Notes under the pieces: model-generated | Told to the model about the DNA's origin: nothing | Seen by the model: only the letters and a program-made list of their open reading frames with translations | Database searches by the model: none | Assembly: GCF_016937615.1 (NCBI RefSeq) | Contig: NZ_JAFHKI010000014.1 | Span: forward strand, 1 to 35,645 | Length of the DNA stretch: 35,645 nucleotides | Direction: 5' to 3' | Source of the DNA: Pseudomonas lactucae | GTDB lineage: Bacteria > Pseudomonadota > Gammaproteobacteria > Pseudomonadales > Pseudomonadaceae | In this document: piece by piece, positions 17,117-26,992 of the stretch | Layout of the letters: each line of letters begins with the position of its first letter | Position numbering within the stretch: position 1 is the first letter of the stretch | Program-made: the position numbers and the translations under genes

Positions 17117-17534
17117 GGTAGGTGTGCTCCTTCGGCAGGTTGAGCGCCGCCAGCCCCGTCAGGGCCTCGATGCGCGACAGGGTGGCGGCCAGTTCCGCTT
17201 GGCTGGCGCAGGCCAGCACGAACCACATGTTCCAGCGGTGATCGCGACGGTAGTTGTGGGCGACCTGGGGCAGGGCGTTGAGCTGGGCGGCGACCGCCTC
17301 GAACTGCGCCTCGGGCACGGCCAGGGCGGCCAGCGTGAAGGCGCCGCCCAAGCGTTCGATATCGAACATGGGACCCATGCGCGTGAGTACGCCGTCTTCG
17401 AGCAAGTCATACAGGCGGTCCAGCACGTCACTCGGGCGGCAGTGCAGCTCCTCGGCCACCTGCCGCCAGGGCTGGCGCACCAGCGGCAGGCCGCGTTGCA
17501 GGCGGTTGATCAAGCGGCGGTCGAGATCATCCAT
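17091..17534 (-). CDS. nirG: Siroheme decarboxylase subunit NirG
   Basis: A protein of 147 residues starting MDDLDRRLINRLQRGLPLV. It has a winged-helix part followed by the alpha/beta domain containing HNYRRDHRWNMWFVLAC, where the HNYxR...NxWFV motif with His and Arg is shared with NirD. It works with NirD, NirL and NirH to decarboxylate siroheme in the cytosol. The start overlaps the nirL stop by eight bases (CCATGGATGA), and the longer upstream reading would run deep into nirL, so ATG 17534 is chosen. Confidence 0.9.
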   Translation of the reverse strand: MDDLDRRLINRLQRGLPLVRQPWRQVAEELHCRPSDVLDRLYDLLEDGVLTRMGPMFDIERLGGAFTLAALAVPEAQFEAVAAQLNALPQVAHNYRRDHRWNMWFVLACASQAELAATLSRIEALTGLAALNLPKEHTYHVGLYLPV

Positions 17535-18042
17535 GGGCCCAGGCCTGTGAAGACGGCGGCGCAAATCGCCCACCGCATTGTTTGAACGCTTGGGTGCTGA
17601 ACAGCAGTTGGTGGGGCAGGTCGCTGAGTTGTTGCCGGTGCAGCAACGCCTGGATAAGCGCGGCAACCGCTTCGCGCTCGCGGCCATGCACCATGCAGAA
17701 CAGGTTGTAGCGCCACTGCGGCAAGCGCCGTGGCCGCTGGTAACACAGGTTGACCCCGGCGGCGCGACCCAGGCGCGTGCCTACTTCGTTCACCAGCGCG
17801 TCCGGCACATCCAGCACCAGCATGGCGTTGGCCACGAAACCCAGGGCGCGATGGTTGAGCACCAGGCCGACGCGGCGGAACAAGCCTTGCTCTTGCCATT
17901 GGCGCATCTGCTGCAGGACCTGGTCGTGATGGGCACCGATCTGCTCGGCGAGGTTGTCGTACGGCCGCGCCACTAGAGGCAGGCCGCGCTCCAGGCACTG
18001 GCGCAGGTCGAGCATTTGTTCGTGGCTAAGCGGCGTTATCAC
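17527..18042 (-). CDS. nirL: Siroheme decarboxylase subunit NirL
   Basis: A protein of 171 residues. The N-terminal winged helix (YDNLAEQIGAHHDQVLQQMR) is followed by the domain with CYQRPRRLPQWRYNLFCMV, where YNLFCMVHG corresponds to the NirH motif. Part of the NirDLGH siroheme decarboxylase. It starts with GTG at 18042, overlapping the nirD stop codon as GTGA. It ends inside nirG. The tail is short and charged. Confidence 0.9.
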   Translation of the reverse strand: MITPLSHEQMLDLRQCLERGLPLVARPYDNLAEQIGAHHDQVLQQMRQWQEQGLFRRVGLVLNHRALGFVANAMLVLDVPDALVNEVGTRLGRAAGVNLCYQRPRRLPQWRYNLFCMVHGREREAVAALIQALLHRQQLSDLPHQLLFSTQAFKQCGGRFAPPSSQAWAHG

Positions 18043-18497
18043 GGGTGCGCTCCCAGGGAAAAGCCGAGGTCGATGCGATAGGCTGCGAGCATCGGCAGAT
18101 CCAGCGGGATCAGGCCAGTGTCCCTTTCCAGCTCATCGAGGATCTGCTGCAGGTGTTGGCGATGCGGGCCGGTCAATACAAACCACAGGTTGTAATGGTG
18201 TTCGCGGGCATAGTTGTGGTTGACCTCCGGGTACTGGCTGACGCGCCGCGCCACCTGTTCCAGGCGCTCGACCGGCACCGCCAGCGCGGCCAGGGTGCTG
18301 GCGCCGGCGCGGGTGTGTTCGAACACCGGGCCGATGCGTGAGAGGGCGCCGGCCAGTTCCAGGCGTTGCAGGCACGCCATCAACTCGGCTTCGCCGCGGC
18401 CCAACACCTGGGCCATTTCCCGGTATGGTTCGGCGCACAGCGGCATGCCGTGCTGGTAACGCTCGATCAACTGTTGGCTGAGCAGGTCAAGGTCCAT
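18039..18497 (-). CDS. nirD: Siroheme decarboxylase subunit NirD
   Basis: A protein of 152 residues with the AsnC/Lrp-like fold of siroheme decarboxylases. The winged-helix part contains PYREMAQVLGRGEAELMACL and the second domain NHNYAREHHYNLWFVLTG, the same HNYxRexxYNxWFV pattern as NirG. ATG at 18497 follows the nirF stop by one base. In some bacteria nirD and nirL are fused; here all four subunits are separate genes. Confidence 0.9.
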   Translation of the reverse strand: MDLDLLSQQLIERYQHGMPLCAEPYREMAQVLGRGEAELMACLQRLELAGALSRIGPVFEHTRAGASTLAALAVPVERLEQVARRVSQYPEVNHNYAREHHYNLWFVLTGPHRQHLQQILDELERDTGLIPLDLPMLAAYRIDLGFSLGAHP

Positions 18498-18498
18498 C

Positions 18499-19668
18499 TC
18501 AATACCCCATTTTTTGTGCACGGCTGCTGAAGAAGATTCCGCTGGGGCTCAAGGCCGGCAAGGTCTTGAGCAAGGTCAGGCGATAGGGGTCCCAGACCTG
18601 CACCTGTTCGCCGTCGCGCACCGACAGCCACAGCTGCTCGCCACGCCCGGTGAACTCCATATGCAGCACGCCGGGACCGGGGCGCAGGTCGGCGACGATC
18701 TGGTGGGTTTCACTGTCGATCACCTGGACGCGGTCGTTGTCCGGGTAGGCGAAGTTGACCCACAACTGGCGCCCGTCCGGCCGCGCGGTGACGAAAATCG
18801 GCTGGCCGGCCACGGCAATCGCGGCGGTCTGTTGCCAGCTGCGCGCATCCATCACCAGCACTTGGTGCCGACCCACCGCCGGCACAAATGCCTGGTTGTC
18901 GGCCACGGCCCAGCCCTCAAGGTGGGGCATCTTGTAGACCGGCAGTCTGGCCTGGCCACGGCCGTAGTCGGCCAGCACGCGCTTGACGCCGTGCTCCGGG
19001 TGCCAAAGGTCGAGTTGGGCCATGCCGTCTTCACCGAACAGCCCGGCCATGTAGTAACGCCCATCGGCGGTGATCAAGGCGTCGTAGGGTTGCTCGCCGA
19101 TACCGCTGAAGCGCGTGATGCGCGGCGTGTTGCCCTGGCTGAAATCGGCGCTCCAGATCTCGCCGCTGTCGAACAGGCTGAACACGAAACGTTGGCCGGG
19201 CGCATCCACCAGGCCCACCACTCGCGAGCGTTTGCCGTCGGGTAACAGGCTGGCGGGGATATCGGCGACCAGCGCCAGGGTGGTGGCATCGAACACCTTG
19301 ACCCCGCCGGGCTGATAGTTGGACACGGCAATCAGGCGCCCATCCTGGCTGATGGCGCCGCCGATGCTGTTGCCGCCCTGGATGATGCGTTTTTCAATGC
19401 GCAGGCCCAGCAGGTCGATCTGGGTCAGCCCGCCGTCACGGCCAAAAATATAGGCCATCCGCTGGTCGCGGGAAAACACCACCGAGGCGTGGGACAAGTC
19501 ACCCAGGCCATCGATGCGCGCCAGCGTGGTCATGCCGCTGGTTTCAATGATTTGCGCACTGGCGCTGGCGCGTTCGATCACCAGGCCCAGGTCGCCGCTG
19601 CCGCGCAACGGTGGTTGGGCGCAGGCGCCGAGCAACAGGCAGGCGGTTAAAAGCGTGGGGCGGATCAT
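18499..19668 (-). CDS. nirF: Heme d1 biosynthesis protein NirF
   Basis: A protein of 389 residues, beta-propeller related to the d1 domain of NirS. It is a lipoprotein: the start MIRPTLLTACLLLGAC puts Cys16 in a lipobox, so it acts in the periplasm. NirF is a dehydrogenase that introduces the acrylate double bond in the last step of heme d1 synthesis. Segments like those of NirS are seen (HQIVADLRPGPGVLHMEFTG; GVKVFDATTLALVADI). The ATG overlaps the nirC stop (ATGA). Full length, no break. Confidence 0.95.
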   Translation of the reverse strand: MIRPTLLTACLLLGACAQPPLRGSGDLGLVIERASASAQIIETSGMTTLARIDGLGDLSHASVVFSRDQRMAYIFGRDGGLTQIDLLGLRIEKRIIQGGNSIGGAISQDGRLIAVSNYQPGGVKVFDATTLALVADIPASLLPDGKRSRVVGLVDAPGQRFVFSLFDSGEIWSADFSQGNTPRITRFSGIGEQPYDALITADGRYYMAGLFGEDGMAQLDLWHPEHGVKRVLADYGRGQARLPVYKMPHLEGWAVADNQAFVPAVGRHQVLVMDARSWQQTAAIAVAGQPIFVTARPDGRQLWVNFAYPDNDRVQVIDSETHQIVADLRPGPGVLHMEFTGRGEQLWLSVRDGEQVQVWDPYRLTLLKTLPALSPSGIFFSSRAQKMGY

Positions 19669-19982
19669 GGTGCGGGGCTTCCTTGCAAGAGGCGGTCGAC
19701 CAGCCAGGCGATGTCATCGGCGCTGAGCAAGGGCGCCCAGCCCGGCATCGCGCGGGTGGGGCGGCCGTAGGTCACGGTGGCGATCAGGCTGTCGCGGCTG
19801 TGCCCGGCCAGGGCCTGGGGTGTCAGCGCCGGGCCGAGGCCGCCGGTGAGGTGGAGGCCGTGGCAGGCGCCACAGTCCTGGGTCAGCAGGTGTTCAAGGC
19901 GGGCAGCGTCCGGGGTGGCCGCCGCTCGTGCGGGAATCAGCAGGAGCAGCGCCATGGCTGTACCGATCATCGATGCTTGCAT
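19665..19982 (-). CDS. nirC: c-type cytochrome NirC
   Basis: A periplasmic monoheme cytochrome c of 105 residues with signal peptide (LLLLIPARAAA). The heme site is C37-G-A-C40-H41, and Met79 in RAMPGW is the likely axial ligand. NirC can donate electrons to NirS and is implicated in the maturation of cd1. AAGGAG precedes the ATG by six bases. It is directly after nirM and overlaps nirF by four bases. Confidence 0.94.
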   Translation of the reverse strand: MQASMIGTAMALLLLIPARAAATPDAARLEHLLTQDCGACHGLHLTGGLGPALTPQALAGHSRDSLIATVTYGRPTRAMPGWAPLLSADDIAWLVDRLLQGSPAP

Positions 19983-19998
19983 GGCGCGCTCCTTGTGC

Positions 19999-20313
19999 TT
20001 ATTTCAAGGTCATGACCCAGTCGGCCAACACCTTGGCTTCGTCATCCGTTACCGGGTTCGGCGGCATTGGAATAGGCCCCCAATTACCCTGGGTGCCGTT
20101 CTTGATATGGCTGGCCAGAGTGGTGGCGGCGTCTTTCCCCCCGGCATTTTTAGCGGCAACGTCTTTCAACGCCGGGCCGACCAATTTGCTGTCGAGGGTG
20201 TGGCAGGCGGCGCAGGGTTTGCTGTTGAACAACGCCAGGCCGTCTCGCGCCAGCGCCGGCTGCAAGCCGAGCGCAGCGGCGCAAGCCAGCAGTGCGAGGA
20301 GAATATTTTTCAT
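19999..20313 (-). CDS. nirM: Cytochrome c551 NirM
   Basis: The electron donor to cytochrome cd1 nitrite reductase: 104 residues, signal peptide ending at PALA, heme site C34-A-A-C37-H38 and the methionine ligand Met83 in the GPIPMPPNP loop, exactly as in Pseudomonas c551. Periplasmic. GAGG lies seven bases before the ATG. It follows nirS by 24 bp and is part of the same operon. Confidence 0.96.
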   Translation of the reverse strand: MKNILLALLACAAALGLQPALARDGLALFNSKPCAACHTLDSKLVGPALKDVAAKNAGGKDAATTLASHIKNGTQGNWGPIPMPPNPVTDDEAKVLADWVMTLK

Positions 20314-20337
20314 TCGGTAACCTCGTGTTGATGGGGC

Positions 20338-22035
<1,698 letters not shown>

Positions 22036-22114
22036 TTACGATGCCGCGCAACAGGGTGCGGGGCGCAGGTTCTTAATGCCCGGCCAGACTATGGCGCCGT
22101 GTTGCAATGCTCGC

Positions 22115-22128
22115 TTGACGGCGATCAA
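22115..22128. promoter_or_regulatory. DNR box between divergent nirS and nirQ
   Basis: TTGACGGCGATCAA matches TTGAT-N4-ATCAA at 9 of 10 positions. On the minus strand, CATAGT centred at about 22090 is 31 bp from the box centre, the spacing of a class II (-41.5) DNR promoter for nirS. The same box may drive nirQ on the plus strand, but its -10 is weaker. Confidence 0.8.
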
Positions 22129-22205
22129 GTTTGCCTTGGGTAGCGCTTGCCAGGTTGTCGCAGGCGCCCTTAGCGTGGCCGTCAAACCCGCTTTGGATAA
22201 CCCCG

Positions 22206-22982
22206 ATGACTGAGCCTTTCTATCAACCGCTGGGCAACGAACAGCAGCTGTTCGAACACGCCTGGCAGCACCGCATGCCGGTGCTGATCAAGGGTCCCAC
22301 CGGCTGCGGCAAGACCCGTTTTGTGCAGCACATGGCGCACCGTCTCAACCTGCCGTTGTACACCGTGGCCTGCCACGACGACCTGAGCGCCGCCGACCTG
22401 GTCGGCCGCCACCTCATTGGTACCCAGGGCACCTGGTGGCAGGACGGCCCACTGACCCGCGCCGTGCGCGAAGGCGGCATCTGCTACCTGGACGAAGTGG
22501 TGGAAGCGCGCCAGGACACCGCCGTGGTGTTGCATCCGGTGGCCGATGACCGCCGCGAGTTGTACTTGGAACGCACCGGCGAAGTGGTCAAGGCGCCGCC
22601 GTCGTTCATGCTGGTGGTGTCGTATAACCCTGGTTACCAGAACCTGCTCAAGGGCATGAAACCCAGCACGCGCCAGCGCTTTGTCGCCATGCGTTTCGAT
22701 TATCCGGCGCCCGAGTGGGAGGCGCGCATCGTGGCCCTTGAGGCCCAGGTGGATAACGCGCTGGCGGTTGAGATCGTGCGTTTGGGCCAGGCCTTGCGCC
22801 GCCTCGACCAACACGACCTGGAGGAGGTGGCCTCCACACGCCTCTTGATCTTCACCGCCCGCCTGATCGCCGCTGGCATGCCCCCGCGCGAAGCCTGCCT
22901 GGCCTGCCTGGCCCAGGCCCTGAGCGACGACCCGCAGACTGTCGCGGCGCTGATGGACGTGGTGGATGTGCACTTTGCCTGA
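22206..22982 (+). CDS. nirQ: MoxR-type AAA+ ATPase NirQ
   Basis: A cytosolic AAA+ ATPase of 258 residues of the NirQ/NorQ/CbbQ group, needed for activation of nitric oxide reductase (and balanced NIR/NOR activity) together with the VWA protein NorD. Walker A GPTGCGKT at residues 30-37, followed by VACHDDLSAADLVGRH; the Walker B region is GICYLDEVVEAR. A later SYNPGYQNLLKGMKPSTRQRF, here listed in one piece of twenty-one letters less the last, is the family's signature C-terminal block. ATG 22206 is chosen as the first Met of the conserved N-terminus. It is divergent from nirS and overlaps nirO. Confidence 0.95.
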   Translation: MTEPFYQPLGNEQQLFEHAWQHRMPVLIKGPTGCGKTRFVQHMAHRLNLPLYTVACHDDLSAADLVGRHLIGTQGTWWQDGPLTRAVREGGICYLDEVVEARQDTAVVLHPVADDRRELYLERTGEVVKAPPSFMLVVSYNPGYQNLLKGMKPSTRQRFVAMRFDYPAPEWEARIVALEAQVDNALAVEIVRLGQALRRLDQHDLEEVASTRLLIFTARLIAAGMPPREACLACLAQALSDDPQTVAALMDVVDVHFA

Positions 22983-23529
22983 GCCCCGGCGGCTGCCGGG
23001 GGACCTGGCGATGTGGTTTTTCATCCTCGCTGAATTGACCGTGTTTGCGCTATTGATCCTGGCGTTTGCGATTGCCCGGCTGTTGGCACCCCACGTGTTC
23101 GCTGAAGGGCGTGCGCAGCTGGATACCTCGACTGGCCTGGCCATGACCTTGAGCCTGCTGACGGCCGGGTTGCTCGCAGCGTTGGCATTGCAGCAGGTAC
23201 GTCACGGCGGCTCACGGCGTGGTGCCGGCCTGTTTGTGGCCGCGTTGCTGGTGGCATCGCTGTATGTGGGGATCAAACTGACGGAGTACAGCCACCTGGC
23301 GGGCGCGGGGCTGGGGATGGAGCACAGCCGGTTCTTCACCTTGTACTGGATACTTACGGGTTTTCACTTCCTGCATGTGCTGTTGGGAATGGTGATTCTG
23401 GGATGGCTGGCGGTGGCGTGTGGGCGCCATGGGATGACGGTCAGCGGCGTGGAGTCCGGGGTGTTGTATTGGCACATGGTGGATCTGGTGTGGGTAGTGC
23501 TGTTTCCGGTGGTGTATGTGATGGGGTGA
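22966..23529 (+). CDS. nirO: Cytochrome c oxidase subunit III-like protein NirO
   Basis: A protein of 187 residues with five predicted transmembrane helices, homologous to subunit III of heme-copper oxidases (RRLPGDLAMWFFILAELTVF; FTLYWILTGFHFLHVLLGMV; YWHMVDLVWVVLFPVVYVM, in parts). In denitrifying Pseudomonas it is found with nirP next to nirQ; a role in NOR assembly or stability is suspected but not settled. The ATG at 22966 overlaps the end of nirQ by 17 bp. An internal Met before WFFI is also possible. Confidence 0.88.
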   Translation: MCTLPEPRRLPGDLAMWFFILAELTVFALLILAFAIARLLAPHVFAEGRAQLDTSTGLAMTLSLLTAGLLAALALQQVRHGGSRRGAGLFVAALLVASLYVGIKLTEYSHLAGAGLGMEHSRFFTLYWILTGFHFLHVLLGMVILGWLAVACGRHGMTVSGVESGVLYWHMVDLVWVVLFPVVYVMG

Positions 23530-23536
23530 GGGCGCA

Positions 23537-23767
23537 ATGGCGGGATTGGTGCTGTGTTGGCTGGGTTTGATTGTTTTGAGCGTGGGCACGCTGGTGGCGG
23601 GGGCGTCCGGGTTTTGGTGGGGCGTGTTGTTGCTGGCGGTGGCCAAGGCTTGGGTGATCGTCGATGGGTTTATGGAACTGCGGCGTGCGCGTTGGGTGTG
23701 GCGTGGGTTGGTGCTGGGGTGGGCGTTTGTGGTGATGGGGTTGAGTACCTATCCGTTGCTTCGGTAG
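23537..23767 (+). CDS. nirP: Cytochrome oxidase subunit IV-like protein NirP
   Basis: A small protein of 76 residues with two or three hydrophobic helices (MAGLVLCWLGLIVLSVGTLV, GFWWGVLLLAVAKAWVIVDG, LVLGWAFVVMGL). It has the KAWVIVDGFMELR motif of the COX4_pro family (prokaryotic subunit IV). It follows nirO by seven bases and is the end of the nirQOP operon. In P. aeruginosa norCB lies directly next; here a foreign-looking gene intervenes. Confidence 0.88.
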   Translation: MAGLVLCWLGLIVLSVGTLVAGASGFWWGVLLLAVAKAWVIVDGFMELRRARWVWRGLVLGWAFVVMGLSTYPLLR

Positions 23768-24014
23768 CGCTCCTCATTGATGCATGGGTATCTCACAACT
23801 TTGGCGTGGCCCTGAACCTGTGGCTATGAGATCAAGATCAAAAGCCAGAGCCTGTGGCTATTTAACTGATGCCCCGCGAACTAGTGTGGGAGGGTGCTTG
23901 TTCGATTTAGGTAATCCTTTTTTACACTGTTACAACTGACTACTCCGTAGTCCCCACAGCGAGTTCCGTCAAAATCCCGTTTTTAATTTGTCATACCTGT
24001 CCACGTATCAAGGT
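23768..24014. other. Non-coding, AT-rich stretch at the left junction of the inserted gene
   Basis: No gene supported. Base composition changes abruptly from the GC-rich nirP to AT-rich sequence. It contains an 11-bp direct repeat CCTGTGGCTAT (23817-23827 and 23851-23861) and a GTGGGAGGG repeat remnant at 23882-23901. This looks like the left boundary of the inserted segment, but no attachment site or transposase remnant was identified. Confidence 0.5.
23882..23901. repeat. GTGGGAGGG-type repeat remnant
   Basis: TAGTGTGGGAGGGTGCTTGT resembles the core at 43-68 in the reverse orientation. It lies between nirP and the hrp box. Confidence 0.45.
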
Positions 24015-24043
24015 GGAACTTTTTGAACTAGTGCGGCCACCCA
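24015..24043 (+). promoter_or_regulatory. HrpL-dependent promoter (hrp box)
   Basis: GGAACT at 24015-24020, a 16-bp spacer, then CCACCCA at 24037-24043. This fits the hrp box consensus GGAAC(C/T)-N15/16-CCACNNA recognised by the ECF sigma factor HrpL, which drives type III secretion genes in plant-associated Pseudomonas. It points toward the gene at 24275 with a leader of about 230 bp and no other gene between. Confidence 0.78.
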
Positions 24044-24274
24044 AGACAGCCAATTAACTTCACTCAACACCAACAATCTGCCAGGATTTTTGTCGTGCCC
24101 CGTTTCCTTAAGGAATAGTCGTATTATTTAAAGCGGTACCTGATTCCCCAGCCGATCAACACGTCATCATCCAACCGCAATGTATTGAAATGGAGCAAAA
24201 CAAGGGTACGGACACCAACACCATTACGTTCAGATGAACATTTGATTGTATGTCCTCTAAGCAATGAGCTAGTC

Positions 24275-26833
24275 ATGAATATAAATCCGTCCTCCTCGCT
24301 GTTGTCTGCCTCCTCCACTTCAACACCCGTGCATACGCGTCACGTCCGAGCCAGTCATAACTCACCCCTTGCTCCACCTCCGTCTTCCGCGCAGTCAAAC
24401 AAGCTGGAACTGAATACCTATAACACTACAATTTATGGAACAAACACCCTTTCTCCGCCTACGTCGAGCTATACGATACAAGAGCGCACGCAACGTATCG
24501 ATGCTTATGCCGATCGTGTAAAAGCACAGATCGCAAACATAGAAAGTGGTCGCGAAGGCGAAAGAAACGTTAAGTTCCAGACTGTTCGCCAGTTCATGGA
24601 ACCCTCGGGATACTTTAGTGCCGGTTTGTTGGCCGCCGGGTACGACCCGCATGAAAAAATCACGGTGACCTTCACCTCTTACACCGGAATGGGCAAACCT
24701 GATGTACTGACGGATACCCAAAAACGCACCTACTCTGCCTGGGAAATTGCAGCGGGTGCCCTGGCGCACGATAGGGTGCAACGAGGGGGGCCGCTCAATT
24801 TCCAGTTCATGCGTGTCGAGCCGACCGATCAGAGCAGGGTCAACGACCTCGAAGCGCACGGCAAAAATCTCCAAAGTCATTGGGAAAATGAAATAGCCTC
24901 GCCGATGCGTGACGCCTCGGGCGTATTGGCGCAACGTTCGGGAAAAGCCGATGCCTACCTGATACGCGGAACCCTGCAAAGCTTATCCAATAATAAAGAG
25001 GCCTTTGAAAAGTTAAGTTCCGAAGGACAGGATGCGCTCAAGCGAACACTCGAACGGAATGCACAGGTCATTATCCCGAATATCTATGGATATCATTTGT
25101 CAGGCTATGTGTTTATTCCACTCCATCCTTATGATGGCAATTATGAAAATAGACCCAATAAAGGAATAATGATTGATTTAAAAAATGGAACAGCTCGCGA
25201 AATACAGGGGGATAATGAATTTGCCGACTGGGCCAAAGACAATCGTGACGCTTTATTGAGTCGTTTCAATGCGAGGGATCTGCAAGGAGGAAAAGATGCT
25301 CATTGGCCATCGGCCAGGTATGTGCTCGACAATTTGATTGCGGGTAATAGCTCTCATTACCCAGGCTATCGAAGCCTGGTGTCGGACGAGGCCATACCGG
25401 TTCGGGAACTTTTTAACTACACCCGAGCACGTGACACTGATTATGCGTTGAAATACGGTAATTTGAATAATGAGATCGCCCCCCGGTATCAAGCAGTCAA
25501 CGCTAACAATGCGGTATGGTCCGACCAAACGGAGGTGTTTGGCTCTTCTCAGCAAAGCTGGAAGAACGCTAAAGATTTTTGGGGCGAAACGTTCGGCCGT
25601 CTACCCATCGTGGGGACCACTGGCAATATTGTCTTCGGTGCCCATGATGGGATCTACGGCATGACGCTTGATGACCGTGTTGGAGGAAATGCCGCAGCCG
25701 TCATATCAAGCCTGCAACTGGCGCACGAAGTGCTACCGGTCGGAATAGAAACTGAGCTGGGTGAGCCTCATATGGGCTCCGCCAATCCTCAGAAATTCAG
25801 CTGGCGATACAACTCGAAAACGAATGATTTTGAGTTGGTGCGAGCGCCATCGCCTCAGCCAGTCGTACCGGCTGAAACGCCAGGTTCCATCGATGGCTTT
25901 ATCGATTGGGTTTATGACTTCCTGTCAAAAGAAGAGGCACAACCCCAACTGTCCAAACAGGAATTAATAGAGTTTCGAGACAAATATAACTCCTCACGCT
26001 CTCCAAGTAGTCGTGCAAATTTTGACAATGGCTATAACTCAGGAAAACTGGAAGATGTACCCGGGTATTCCGCCTCCATGACCATGCGCGACCTGATAAA
26101 AATGGCGTCTGAGCCCTGGCGTTCGGCGCAAGAGGTCGGCACGTTGTCCCGGGAAATTTCACGGCTGAAAATCAAGCTTATTCAAGAGGGACATCCCCTT
26201 TTTCAACAAGACATACAGAACGCCGGCGGCAAGCTCACCCCCATGCCCCAAGAGTTTTACCTCAGCCAAACCCACAATCTGGGTTCCTTGGGGGAGTGCG
26301 CCGCCATGGCGAATACCATGGGGTTGGCCATGGAATCAGGGCAAGAAAATGTATTTCTGGGCAATTTGTTCAAAGCGGCGGCCAGACCCGAAGAACCCGC
26401 ATCCGTTGAGTTCATAAAAAAGCTGACGACCCTTCAGAACCGCATGAATGATATAGATCTCTTCCACACAGGCCCCACCAGGCAGGTCCCGTATGGCGAA
26501 ATAATCGCGGACCTCGCCAATTCCGTCGAGACGAAGACACTGCGAATCAGCTCGAAAAACCACGCCTTGCTGGCGGGCGTCAATATGGACGGGGAGGTCC
26601 CAAAATGGTTTTACTTCGATCCTAACTTCGGCCTGGCAACGTTTGACACCCCACAAGCATTTCAGGCTGGGCTGGAGCGCACACTGAATAGAGGCACCAG
26701 CCCCTTCAGGCTTCAAGCACTTGGCAACGATCCGGCCGTGCCTGAGTACACCATCAGCGACTTCAAAGGCGGGGACTATGCGGGCAACGGTCTCGGGGCG
26801 ACGATGAGGGATTTGTTCACCAAGGAGCTCTAG
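24275..26833 (+). CDS. Candidate type III effector / Mcf-like toxin with C-terminal C58-type cysteine protease domain
   Basis: A protein of 852 residues. N-terminus MNINPSSSLLSASSTSTP is Ser/Pro-rich, has Ile at position 3, and has no Asp or Glu until about residue 44, which are features of Pseudomonas type III export signals. The middle (about 60-490) resembles the dermonecrotic/Mcf-like toxin module (KITVTFTSYTGMG, RTYSAWEIAAGALAHD, NIYGYHLSGYVFIPLHP) and ends with a hydrophobic patch, FGAHDGIYGMTLDDRVGGNA. The C-terminus has SLGEC-AAMANTMGLAMESGQ (Cys675), SSKNHALLAGVN (His763) and WFYFDPNFGLATF (Asp782), the Cys-His-Asp order of YopT/HopN1-type proteases. Base composition is clearly AT-richer than the flanking nir/nor genes. 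Start: ATG 24275 rather than TTG 24185, because the export-like N-terminus begins there. No chaperone or immunity gene is adjacent. Target unknown. Confidence 0.72.
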   Translation: MNINPSSSLLSASSTSTPVHTRHVRASHNSPLAPPPSSAQSNKLELNTYNTTIYGTNTLSPPTSSYTIQERTQRIDAYADRVKAQIANIESGREGERNVKFQTVRQFMEPSGYFSAGLLAAGYDPHEKITVTFTSYTGMGKPDVLTDTQKRTYSAWEIAAGALAHDRVQRGGPLNFQFMRVEPTDQSRVNDLEAHGKNLQSHWENEIASPMRDASGVLAQRSGKADAYLIRGTLQSLSNNKEAFEKLSSEGQDALKRTLERNAQVIIPNIYGYHLSGYVFIPLHPYDGNYENRPNKGIMIDLKNGTAREIQGDNEFADWAKDNRDALLSRFNARDLQGGKDAHWPSARYVLDNLIAGNSSHYPGYRSLVSDEAIPVRELFNYTRARDTDYALKYGNLNNEIAPRYQAVNANNAVWSDQTEVFGSSQQSWKNAKDFWGETFGRLPIVGTTGNIVFGAHDGIYGMTLDDRVGGNAAAVISSLQLAHEVLPVGIETELGEPHMGSANPQKFSWRYNSKTNDFELVRAPSPQPVVPAETPGSIDGFIDWVYDFLSKEEAQPQLSKQELIEFRDKYNSSRSPSSRANFDNGYNSGKLEDVPGYSASMTMRDLIKMASEPWRSAQEVGTLSREISRLKIKLIQEGHPLFQQDIQNAGGKLTPMPQEFYLSQTHNLGSLGECAAMANTMGLAMESGQENVFLGNLFKAAARPEEPASVEFIKKLTTLQNRMNDIDLFHTGPTRQVPYGEIIADLANSVETKTLRISSKNHALLAGVNMDGEVPKWFYFDPNFGLATFDTPQAFQAGLERTLNRGTSPFRLQALGNDPAVPEYTISDFKGGDYAGNGLGATMRDLFTKEL

Positions 26834-26866
26834 GCAATCGAGGCCGTGCAACGAGCGCGGGCAGGT

Positions 26867-26889
26867 GGCCGATAACGGCATTATCGGCC
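26867..26889 (+). terminator. Hairpin after the effector gene
   Basis: GGCCGATAA-CGGCA-TTATCGGCC, a perfect 9-bp stem 33 bp past the stop codon, followed by CAAAAAT rather than a T run. It may slow or end transcription from the inserted gene before norC, but it is not a classic intrinsic terminator. Confidence 0.4.
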
Positions 26890-26921
26890 CAAAAATACCC
26901 TACCGGAATCATCAACATTTC

Positions 26922-26935
26922 TTGATCGCCATCAA
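26922..26935 (+). promoter_or_regulatory. DNR box and -10 of the norCBD operon
   Basis: TTGATCGCCATCAA is a perfect palindromic box. TATCAT at 26959-26964 is centred about 33 bp downstream, as expected for a -41.5 class II promoter, and norC starts at 26993. So norCBD has its own promoter and does not depend on read-through from nirQOP. Confidence 0.88.
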
Positions 26936-26992
26936 GCGGTTTTAACGCTCCACCTTCCTATCATGGCATTGCCAAGCCATGAGGACGCGAGC

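Noticed and set aside
24185..24274. TTG start giving a 30-residue N-terminal extension of the effector
   Set aside because: The added residues have basic and acidic residues unlike an export signal, and no ribosome site is better than that for ATG 24275. Not excluded entirely.
26963..26992. ATG 26963 as start of norC
   Set aside because: It overlaps the predicted -10 hexamer and has no ribosome site, whereas ATG 26993 has GAGGA at proper spacing and matches known NorC N-termini.
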